Assembly (NCBI GenBank): GCA_937625935.1
Contig: OW569373.1
Coordinates: 186,001 to 250,000 of the forward strand
Direction of reading: 5' to 3'
DNA: 64,000 nucleotides
Source: Tetramitus jugosus
Lineage: Eukaryota; Heterolobosea; Eutetramitea; Acrasida; Vahlkampfiidae
Shown here: positions 19,467 through 29,600 of the stretch, one piece after another
Layout of the letters: each line of letters begins with the position of its first letter
Numbering within the stretch: position 1 is the first letter of the stretch
The notes under the pieces: generated by a model
The model's input: the letters and a program-made list of their open reading frames with translations, nothing else
Databases searched by the model: none
Told to the model about the DNA's origin: nothing
Position numbers and translations under genes: made by a program

Positions 19467-19800
19467 GTCCATTGTGGATAACTATTCACCAGGCACAAGT
19501 GTAAAAAGACAATTCGTTCCGTGGCTAGGTTTCGCTCAAAGCATTTCGACCTATCAATCATCACATGGCAAGACTTGTACGCTTGCTACAATTAAGATTG
19601 CATTAAAATGACCACATACTTTTTCTATTCATTGATGCATCCTCTTTTTTCTGCAGGAGAGCGAACTGTCAAATCGTAGTTCCACCTGCACCGTCAAGTT
19701 CCCAAAAAAAAAGTTTCTGGGTAAAGAAAGCAAAAAAACAAACAACACACAGACATAAGCTCACGCATACCAAACAACCAAAAATAGTATTCGCACCATC
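19467..19800. other. 3' UTR of CKS1 and promoter/leader of the F-box gene
   Basis: This is a 334-bp gap between two genes on the same strand. An alternative frame runs through the first half but only as an out-of-frame continuation of CKS1. The last 120 bp are A/C-rich, as in other leaders here. Nothing else is seen. Confidence 0.4.
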
Positions 19801-21630
19801 ATGGTCAAGAGAAGATCCACAGAAGATAATGAACATTTGTTTCATCAACTCAGAGAAGAACAAAGAAAACGATACTTCCAACAACTGGAAAATCAGCGCA
19901 TGTCTGCTGAGGAACAAGAGAAGCTTCAAGTGCAACCCATTCGTGTTTTTCGTTCTTCAGTAGTCGCAAGACAAGAAGAAGGTGGTGGTGGTGGTGATCC
20001 AATGGTCGTCGATCATGAACAAGAAGAAGATGAAGAGTCCTATTTGCCAGTGGACTGCATGATTCACATCTTTTCATTCCTGAGACCAACTGATTTGTGT
20101 CATGTAATCTCTCTGGTTTGCAAGGGATGGAGATACGTCGGTCAAAGGTCGGACAGCATCTGGAGAGTGCACTACTTTAGACATTTTGAACCAAAGACCA
20201 TTCAAAATTGGGATCGATGGTTGAGTCAACATCAGGACAGTAGTGATGAGGAAGAAGGAGGTGGTGCGTTCAGTGGCACATGGATTGAACAATTTAAGGA
20301 GCGTTCAATATTGAGACAAAAGTGGTATCACAATAAGCCTCATTCCGTTGGTCATCTCGATATTTTGCAAAAGGAGTTGCTCAAGGATAGAGCGAGAGAT
20401 GGTACATTCTCTCGAGACCTCTATATCGTTGGCCAGGACAGTCATAGAGTAGAGGAAAGAAGAGCTGGATACTCGATCGATGTATCCAAGAGAACCCAGG
20501 TCGACAAAATGACAATTGTCGGAGATAAGCTCGTCTCTGTTGATTCTGCTCAGAGGATCAAGATTTGGAACTTGAGAACAAATCAAATGATTCAAATGAT
20601 TGAGGGAAATGGTAGTGAAATAACTGATATTGCTGCTACTAAGAACCATATCTACGTTGCCAGTGGACAGATGTTGCTTGTCTATGATATGCAAACTGGA
20701 TTAATGTTGAATGAGTTGAGAAGTAAGGTTCGAAAGACTGATTTGCGTGAGTTGTATGGACTAAATCAAAGTAATAGTGCTGCAAATGAACCACTTCTCA
20801 AGCTGTGCCTGAATCGTGATGAAACTCTTTTGTTTGCAGTTACAGCTGGGTCAGTTGAGGTGTACGATGCTCAACAACACTTGTTCAATTGTTCACTATT
20901 ACTAAAAAGATTAGTTCGCCGCAGACGTGCAGCCGCAAATGCATTGGCCATGTTGGATTCAGATGATGAGGATGACGCTCCAGTGCAACACAATGTAATG
21001 GCCGGCGATGATGTGGCAGAAAATGTGCTCATTGATGCACAATGTGGTCTTGTCGCTGTGTCCAAGAAATCAACTGCCAAGATTTATAACCTTGAGTCTG
21101 GAGTGTGCATTCAAACAATGGACATTAGTGATATATTGAAAAAGCAAAGCCTCAATCCAACAGCTCCTGTGCCCCAAGTCATTCTTCATAAGCTGAGTAT
21201 CGTGAATGAGTTGTGCATGGCAGTCGTATTACAATTGATTGACACAACATTGAATACCTCTGAATATTTTTTGAAATATTTCAACATTATGAATGGTACA
21301 TTTGTTGCAAATGTGGGATGCAAGATTAAGTTTCGTTCACCAGGTGCCCACCACCACAACCCTCCACTCTTTTTCGTGGACTCAGACAAGATTGTTTGTA
21401 TCAATCAATATGCGATGACATCCTCGGTATTTAATATTAATCATGGTGGATTGCTGTGTAGTGTTCCACTCAATCTATCAGCTCACCAGGCACTCATATC
21501 ATCTGGGCTGGCCAACGAGAGCTACTTGATTCTGGGTACAACCTTTGGTGGTATTGTTGTTTACAATTTTGGTGGTTCTCAGTTCTATTGGTCTGATTTA
21601 TCAGGAGGAAGATCTTTAACCACTGAATAA
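19801..21630 (+). CDS. F-box protein with beta-propeller-like (WD40-like) region
   Basis: This is a 609-residue protein. Residues 1-40 are a charged helix. An F-box occupies about 80-125 (YLPVDCMIHIFSFLRP, then LCHVISLVCKGWRYVG and SIWRVHYF), expected to bind SKP1 in an SCF ubiquitin ligase. From about residue 230 to the end, short blade-like strands recur, for example DKLVSVDSAQRIKIWNLRT, NHIYVASGQMLLVYDMQTG and LLFAVTAGSVEVYDAQQ, in the manner of degenerate WD40 repeats that would bind substrates. An acidic loop (LDSDDEDDA) interrupts the propeller near residue 385. The start is the first ATG after an A/C-rich leader. It is convergent with the RCC1-repeat gene, 52 bp apart. Substrate unknown. 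Confidence 0.8.
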   Translation: MVKRRSTEDNEHLFHQLREEQRKRYFQQLENQRMSAEEQEKLQVQPIRVFRSSVVARQEEGGGGGDPMVVDHEQEEDEESYLPVDCMIHIFSFLRPTDLCHVISLVCKGWRYVGQRSDSIWRVHYFRHFEPKTIQNWDRWLSQHQDSSDEEEGGGAFSGTWIEQFKERSILRQKWYHNKPHSVGHLDILQKELLKDRARDGTFSRDLYIVGQDSHRVEERRAGYSIDVSKRTQVDKMTIVGDKLVSVDSAQRIKIWNLRTNQMIQMIEGNGSEITDIAATKNHIYVASGQMLLVYDMQTGLMLNELRSKVRKTDLRELYGLNQSNSAANEPLLKLCLNRDETLLFAVTAGSVEVYDAQQHLFNCSLLLKRLVRRRRAAANALAMLDSDDEDDAPVQHNVMAGDDVAENVLIDAQCGLVAVSKKSTAKIYNLESGVCIQTMDISDILKKQSLNPTAPVPQVILHKLSIVNELCMAVVLQLIDTTLNTSEYFLKYFNIMNGTFVANVGCKIKFRSPGAHHHNPPLFFVDSDKIVCINQYAMTSSVFNINHGGLLCSVPLNLSAHQALISSGLANESYLILGTTFGGIVVYNFGGSQFYWSDLSGGRSLTTE

Positions 21631-21682
21631 GGATGCAAGACAATAAATGATACAAAGGTTTATTATTCATAGAAAATTCCGC

Positions 21683-23347
21683 TTAATGGTACAAAATAAA
21701 ATCAACATCACTCAAAATTGAATGGGATGCAGCGTGCTTCAAGTTACTCATGAAAGAATCCAAGTTCTTTCTTGAAGATGCCGATTTCAACAACAGTACG
21801 TTGACAAAGTATCCTGAGGCACAACTGGTCACTTGGTAGTGAGGGTGATCGAACATTTGACAGCAGTTGGAGTTTGCTACATGTTCGACAATCTTCAGTG
21901 GGACATGACCATTGATTTCGAGATTAAACAAGCGGCCATTATTTGCATCAATAACAACAAAACCATTAGCTCCTGCAGAGACTATTGGATTCGCTAGTGT
22001 TGATGCGTCAATGCACCAATGATCTTGTTGAGTCGAAGCAAGACTTGGATACGTGAAGACACGCTTCATCGAGTCCACGAATGCGGCACTATACCACGAA
22101 CATGAAAAGTCCTTGATGTGTGCATTTCCCAGACGATCCAAATTCAACTTCGCAAAAGAGTTGTTGGAAAGAGTGTTTGCGGTTGTCAATCCATCGATAC
22201 TTCCTGCTACATATACCTCACCTTGAGATGTCAGTGCAGCTGTAAACTTTTCTCCACCATCAATCTTAACCAAGCGACATAAATCGAAAGACCTAGGAGG
22301 GAGTCTCGACGTTTCATGGACCAATGCTGATACTGCATCATCTGCATAGGTATTTGTTCCATTTCCCAACTGACCAAACGTGTTGGATCCTATAGAATAC
22401 ACCTGATTACCCTTCGTGTGATCACATTGGTACACCAAGTGTTCATTGCCTGCTCCAAAAGTGGCAACGAAACCATTGGTCGGTCTGAGCACCGGTTCAA
22501 TCGTTGAGCTATAATTTGATCCGAGACGTCCAACCGTGTACAACTCGCCCGTTGTTGTAATAAACGCAGAGAACCAACCACCACAGGCAATGTCTCTGAT
22601 ACGAATGTTGCGCTCCACAAACCACAATATCAACGTTGGCAAAGAAACATTGTTTCTGTGCAATGCATGATTCTGATCATACGAAAGCAGTTGACCATCT
22701 GCATTGTGACCCATGCCATACACGTATCCCTCCTCTGTCAAGTACAAGCAATGAATACTTCCAATGGCAACCTTTTTCAATCGAACCTGTGACAACTTGT
22801 GATTCAACACCAAGTGATCCAACACGTACGGTACATGAAGCAAAGAGAAACCAGGACAGTGCTGCTCAATCGTTTCCAAACTCATGCACGATCGATTCCA
22901 ATTCTGTGCTCTCTGTCCATCCAACTGCACACCCAGAATGTGCATATTCTGAGAACTTGTCTGATCGATCCACAGTTCCTGATAGGTCGAACTACCGCCA
23001 CATCCAATGACGACACTGTCATGGTGCGAAACGATGCATCGATTGGTGGCTTCACGTCTATCATGGGGTACTGTATCAGCATCATTTGCGTCCTGTCGCT
23101 CTTGATCAGCATCTTCTTCTAGTTGTAAATGTCGTAGTTGAGCCACTTGATTTCTTCCTGGATTACGATAGGTGATGCCATCATTGGGACGAGGATTGGA
23201 GACTTGTGGGTATGGTACTGGTGAGCTCATGGATGAAGATAATGATGATGATGATTGGTCGTTATCAGATAGTATGGTGGTAAAGTGTTGCAATTGCTCT
23301 TGTTGTTCGCGGTCTCTGCTTCCCAACAATCTGCCCAAACGTTTCAT
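21683..23347 (-). CDS. RCC1-like repeat protein
   Basis: This is a 554-residue protein with a charged, Ser-rich N-terminus of about 110 residues. RCC1-type blades follow from about residue 190: IGSIHCLYLTEEGYVYGMGH, IACGGWFSAFITTTGELYTV, NQVYSIGSNTFGQLGNG and EKFTAALTSQGEVYVAGS. The motif of a hydrophobic strand, G-x-x-H/F-x-x-hydrophobic, then G-x-hydrophobic-Y-x-x-G is typical. About five recognisable blades suggest a divergent seven-bladed propeller. RCC1-like proteins act as exchange factors for Ran or other small GTPases, or as ubiquitin-ligase parts; there is no second domain to decide. I see no signal peptide. The start is ATG 23345-23347. It is divergent from the giant surface-protein gene. 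Confidence 0.85.
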   Translation of the reverse strand: MKRLGRLLGSRDREQQEQLQHFTTILSDNDQSSSSLSSSMSSPVPYPQVSNPRPNDGITYRNPGRNQVAQLRHLQLEEDADQERQDANDADTVPHDRREATNRCIVSHHDSVVIGCGGSSTYQELWIDQTSSQNMHILGVQLDGQRAQNWNRSCMSLETIEQHCPGFSLLHVPYVLDHLVLNHKLSQVRLKKVAIGSIHCLYLTEEGYVYGMGHNADGQLLSYDQNHALHRNNVSLPTLILWFVERNIRIRDIACGGWFSAFITTTGELYTVGRLGSNYSSTIEPVLRPTNGFVATFGAGNEHLVYQCDHTKGNQVYSIGSNTFGQLGNGTNTYADDAVSALVHETSRLPPRSFDLCRLVKIDGGEKFTAALTSQGEVYVAGSIDGLTTANTLSNNSFAKLNLDRLGNAHIKDFSCSWYSAAFVDSMKRVFTYPSLASTQQDHWCIDASTLANPIVSAGANGFVVIDANNGRLFNLEINGHVPLKIVEHVANSNCCQMFDHPHYQVTSCASGYFVNVLLLKSASSRKNLDSFMSNLKHAASHSILSDVDFILYH

Positions 23348-23694
23348 GTTCTTTTTTTGTGTTGTTAATAATGTTCTCCAGCCGGAACATCTTGTCGGAG
23401 AAGTTCATTTTTCCGAATGGAAGTTTGAAGAAAAAATAAAACAAAAAGTCCTTGTGGAGAGAATCTCGGTTGACCATTCGAAGATGAAGAGCTCTTTGAT
23501 TCGTGTGTATTCGCTCGGACGTTGTAAAGGGAACATTCTGTGTCGGCTCCTGTCAACCAATGGAGGATCCTACCATAAAATCGTTCGATTGATTTTGGAG
23601 GAAAACGATTCCAACAACATTATCATCCAATTGAAAAAGTATTGCTCCTTGGGTTAGCTAAGAACAAAGACAAAGAGATCAACATCTGATAATC
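23348..23694. other. Divergent promoter region of the RCC1-like and giant surface-protein genes
   Basis: The 347-bp gap has a short plus-strand open frame ending at 23657 that overlaps the RCC1-like start. I judge it non-coding. No RNA gene or repeat is seen. Confidence 0.4.
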
Positions 23695-26600
23695 ATGGTT
23701 GTCCACACTACTTCCTCCACAGATAATATTCTGATTGATCGGAGTTCGACAGCCTATGTTTCAAAGAAAACCAATTTGTCGCTCGTCAAAACAAGCACCG
23801 TTGTCCAGACGATTGTTGGAATCCTTTTGTCAGTGATTGTCATATCGGTCATTGTTATTCTCATTGTTTTCTTCTCGGTACACTATACGGCTTCGGCTCC
23901 AAAGTTGTATCCGGATTCTGTGTCTGTCATGAAACGAGCAGCCATCATCATCAACGTGCTAGAGAATGACGAAAAACCAGATCAATTAAAGGTGTACAAA
24001 GTTTCGTCACCCAGGTATGGAACAGTACGAATAGCGCAAGACGGGACTGCTGTCGAATACAAATCCAATGCTCGGTATGCAGGAACTGACTCGTTTGAAT
24101 ACACAGCAGGAACAGCCTATAAAACACGGACATCCTATGTCAATGTGACTGTGCTAAACACATCGCCAACACCGATTGATTTCACGTTCCAAGTACCCAG
24201 AAATTCCAAAGACAATCACTATAACCTATTTGAGCTCAAGAGTCGAGGAAAAATGATAAGTGACGAAGATGGGGATATCATGGCAATAGTCTATGCGAGT
24301 CAACCAAGCAACGGTTCAACGTCATTCACGAACTCCACCGTTGATTACACACCAAACTTTGGTTTTAACGGAATTGACTCCATATTTTACAATGTGACGG
24401 ATTTTAATGACACATCGTCTGCTTCCATCAACTTTGTCCTTGTGAATACTCCTCCAGTTGCCCGACCAGATATCTTTACAGTTCCAAAGAACAGGTTGAC
24501 TGAACTAAACTTACTATCGAACGACTATGACCTGAACTATGACAAATTATCGATTCTTAACACGAGTGGATCACGAGCCAGAGTTCAAGTACTATCTGAT
24601 CAGAACAGTGTGCTTTATGTTGCAAGCGTGAATCCAGCACCATACGTTGACTCTTTTGAATATTTGATCACTGATGGCTATGAAGGCTATGCTTCCTCAT
24701 CTGTTGTAATTACTGTGGAAAACGCATCTCCTGTCACCACCAACACAAGTACTTCTATCATACAAAACAGTTCCAACAATAAGATATCGATTAAATACTC
24801 GGATTTTGATCAAATGGACGAGCATTCAGCAAAAATTATAGATGGACCTTATTTTGGAACTGCTGAGATTTTAGTCACAAGGAAGGAGGTTGAATTATCG
24901 TACGACAACGCTCTGTATCTCGTAATTCACAATGAATTCACGATACTGTACACACCTAATCATAATTTTTTGGGTGACGATCAGATTAGATATCAAATCA
25001 CTGACGGCTATGATAATTGTGAAGGATATGCAAATATTCACATGTTGGTTCTTCCTCCTGTGGCACAACCTGATTCGGCTATTTGTCAGAAGAATCTCTA
25101 CATAGATATCGATGTACTAGCCAACGATAGTGATCCCTCCGCTTATCCTATCGTTATATCAAGGCCTGCAACTAACATAACGATCCAATCAGTCAGAGGT
25201 GGACAAATCAAGAAAATGTCGAATCGTGTACTGAGGTATTATGCTCCTGCTACTTTCACTGGTTCAGACTCTTTCCAATACTCCATTACGAATGTACCAT
25301 CAGATCCATCTAGGGCCACATCTAGTAAAGCTCAAGTGACTGTAACAGTGGTCAACACTCCACCAACGGCAAACGATGATAGCATTAAGATGAATCGGAA
25401 TGGAACAGCTGATATAGACGTTTTATCGAATGACTTTGACGCAAATGGAGATGCAATACAACTCCTCTCGGTTGAAGCAGCACCTGATGATCACCGATCA
25501 GCCATAATAATAAGAAACAATACTCAATTTGTGCGGATCTATGCTGGACAAACGTTGAAGCCCTTCGTTCTGAATTACACAATCGCTGATATTCCCGATG
25601 GTGCCACTGCAACAGGAAATGTTTATGTCAGCTTTGTCAATGTGCCGCCAATAACAAACAACGATAATGTTACTACCTTGTGGAACAGAAGTGTGATCGT
25701 GGATGTTGTGGCAAATGACTATGATGATAATTATGATGACCGGACGAAACTGGCCATTTATGACGTCACTCAAGCCAGACAAGGACGAGTGGAAATATAC
25801 AACAAAACATGTGCTCGATATATCCCAAATCCAGGATTCATAGGAAACGATTCATTCACATATAGGATTACGGATAGCCTTGATTTCTCAAATGTTAGCG
25901 TGGTTTATGTACAAGTAATTAACCATGCTCCTATTGCTAGTGACGATTACCTTTCATCACATTGGAGAGTTTCATTGTTGCAGATCAATGCGCTCAATAA
26001 TGATACTGATCCTGATGGAGATTATATTACAATTAATGAAATCCACCAACCTGCTCACGGTAATGCCAGTATATATCGAGGAGTTGTGAGATATTCTGTT
26101 CCACCCAGAGTGGGTTTAGAAGTCATTCAATATTCAATAACCGACTTCGCCGCTTTTTCGGCTGCTCAAATTACAATTAACATTACAAACACAGCACCTG
26201 TGGCAGAGGATGACTTTTTGGAAATCCACTGGTCCTTCAAATCTATTGCTATTCAAGTATTGGAGAATGACTATGATTCAAACAATGATCCATTATATAT
26301 AACCAATGTTACCCAACCAAGCGGAGGAAACACTTCCATAACTGATCAAAAAGACTTTATTCGATTTGTGTGTGATGATTGTTTCGGTTTATACAACATT
26401 TCATACACGATCAGTGACACAATCGACCAATCATCAGCAGTATTGTCGATTAATGTTTCAAACGATCATAAAGTTAGTGCCCTAGAACTAGTATCGCGAC
26501 TCCATTGGAGAGAACTTCTCCAGGCTCCAGCAACCTTTCAAGTATGGAATACTACTGTCGATAGCGATGGAGATTTTATCTCCATTGCTTTTTTAGATAC

Positions 26601-29600
26601 AATTACACAACCAATTATTGGAGTGAACCAGGAAGAAGGATCAACGATAATAACTGTCACAGGCACTGAATTTTGGAGAGTAGGTCAACTGGCTTTCGAG
26701 TACGTAATTAGTGATGGATTACACATCGATGATCAGAAAGGATCTATAACTCTTATCTCAACAAACGAACCACCTATTGCAAAGGAATACAATGTAACTC
26801 TTGAGTGGGATCAACTGCTGCAAGGAATAGAGTTCGATGTACTAATGGATTCGCACGATGATGACGTACTCGATAAGGAAAATTTGTTCATTGTGTCTGT
26901 AGAACCTGCTGTCGGCATTGAGACTGGAGAAGGAGTGATTGAGATACGAGATTTGAATACTACGTACTTGAATCAAACTATCTATTACCAACCTGCCCAG
27001 AATGAAACTGGAACATTCACATTCGTCTACACCATCTCTGATGGTTTGAACACTTCGTCGGCTTCTATTTCTATTACGATCTTACCAACATTGATCACAA
27101 CGAATGAACTCTTCTATACTTATCATTGGAAGAGGGCTGAAAGTGGAGTTGATATTGATCTCATCAAGGGATTGAACCAAAGCGTAATCATTCAGGAGCA
27201 GCAATTTATGAGCAGCAACAACGGAACAGCAAGAGTATCCAACAGTACTCTGCACTACCAATCTATGAAGGGATTCCTTGGAGAAGATCAGGTGATTATA
27301 CAAGTCCTCACACCAACACCCACACCTATTACCATCCATATAAAGGTGACCAACTCACCACCAAGATGTCCATCTCGAACGATTCAACTCCATTGGCGAA
27401 TGTTGTCTAATGAAATGGATATTCCATTATTATGGGGGGTCAGCGACTCGGACAATGATACCCCAATAATGTTAGTCAGTGTGGTCAAGTTGTCAGGGAC
27501 GGTAGGAAATGGAACAATACGAGGCAATTCGATGAAGTATACATCCCCTTTCTTTGGTTTTGTTGGAAAAGAGTCATTCCAATACACTGTGTCGGATGGA
27601 ATATCTCAATCATCTTCCCAGGTCAGTATTTCCGTTACGAACAAGAAACCAATTTTGTTCTCAAAATCCTTCAGGGAACATTTCACCGAGTTTGGGTCAG
27701 GCAAGAACAAAACACTGAATATTTTCACAGGCGGTGATGCCACTGTTTCCAACAATGATTACGATCCGAATGGCGATCCCTTAATGCTGACATATGTTGA
27801 GAGTATGTCAGAAGAATTGAAAGTTGATATTGTCAATAATTCTACCGGGACTGTCAGAGTGTTCATTAACTCCAATGACACTTCAAAGTTATTCATTTTT
27901 AAGTATCGTGCGTCAGACGGCTCCATAAGCGGTACTTCAGAGCAGTTTATTCAAATTTCATTGATCAATACTCCTCCCATGGCAGTCCAAGATCTCATTG
28001 CAATTCATTGGAAAGACCATCCGAAAGAGATAGATGTTCTCGCAAATGACTACGATATGGACAATGATACAATCACTTTACTATCTGCTTTTTCGCAAAA
28101 TGGTGGAATTGTCTCTGTCTCCAATAATAGTTTACTCTATTCTCCATCAAGAATGTTTCTAGGAATGGATAGAATCTCGTACACTATATCAGATGGAGCC
28201 TCAATAGACAAAGGAACAGTGGAAGTAGAAGTTTATGATAATCCACCTAATGCACCTCTGTTTATATATCACAATCATTGGAGAAATGTGTCGTACGAAA
28301 GTGGGATAGAATTCAACATTTTGGATGATCCAAGAGTAGTAGATGTAGATCCACTCGATACAGTATCTTTGTCGCCCACTTACTCGGGAGATGTCGAAGG
28401 TATTGTTCGTTTTATCGATGGAAAAACTCTTGTCTACTCCCCACCGAACCCATCTCTTGGAAGCACAAGATTTAACTATGTTGTGTCGGATGGGATATTG
28501 TCTTCAGATGGCACAATTGTCATCAACATTACAAACACTCCTCCTACTGCCAGTGACCGAACAATAATGCTCGAAAAATTGTCAGGAATGATGAACTATA
28601 CGTTGGACAGGAACAACACTCTTCTTTTCAATGGAACGACGGACGCTGATGGAGATTCATTAAGTTTGATTGTTTTATCTGGAGGTACAAAGAGTGAAGG
28701 CAGCAACGATGTATCCTTTGTGTTAGGAGATGCACTTTCTAGGACTCACTATATCAATTACAAATATCATGATGGCATTAAGGATTCTAATATCGCAAAA
28801 GCAACAATTCTATTCAAGAATAGACTCCCCGTGTGTAAGAATGTCACTTTCACGATGAACAAGGGTGAATCATTGAATATATCATCAATTGTGCTATGCT
28901 CTGATGAAGATGGAGATAACATTCAATTCTTGCCTTCTACAGCTAGCAATATCACCGGGTTTGTGAGTATCAATCCATCCTATCTTGTGTATGCTTCGTT
29001 ACTCGAACAGAGCTATAACTATACTCTAGAGTATCGAGTAACAGACAATGAAAACAGCACTGAGATTGTTGGAGGATTTATCACATTCATCATCCAGAAC
29101 AGGTCACCCTCTAGTGATGATTACACTTGGATGATTAGAGCTCGCAGAGACCTTCAAACGTACAATATCGATTATATCAGTGCATCTAGTGCGACGGACG
29201 AAGATTCCTATGATAGATATGGATTGTTCATTAAGGCTGTAAAGTCTATTGACTGTCCTACTGATGCTACCTTATCAATATTGAATAATAGGCTTCTTTT
29301 GTTGAAGAGATCCTTTACATTTTATGGACAGTGTCAAGTAGCCGTTACCATATCTGATCGGGATGTCACACAACCAAAGGAAGTGACAAGCACTCTTACA
29401 ATCATCGTTTCTGATCCAGGTGCAATTGTGGCAACTGATCTGACGATTGAAGTAGTTGATGCTGATCAGTACTTCTACTTAACAGAGGCGGAAATAATGG
29501 CTAACGACTATGATAAACAAGGAGGTTCTTTAATATTTGATGGGTTCCTCTACAATCCAACTGTGTGCTCCGAATACGGATTTTGTAGAGAGGAAGCCAA

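Noticed and set aside
19300-19611. 103-codon frame overlapping CKS1 exon 2
   Set aside because: Out of frame with a clear Cks domain; the extension past 19466 is only 3' UTR.
23172-23657. Plus-strand frame overlapping the start of the RCC1-like gene
   Set aside because: About a third is antisense to the RCC1-like coding sequence and the remainder has no recognisable domain; more likely promoter DNA.
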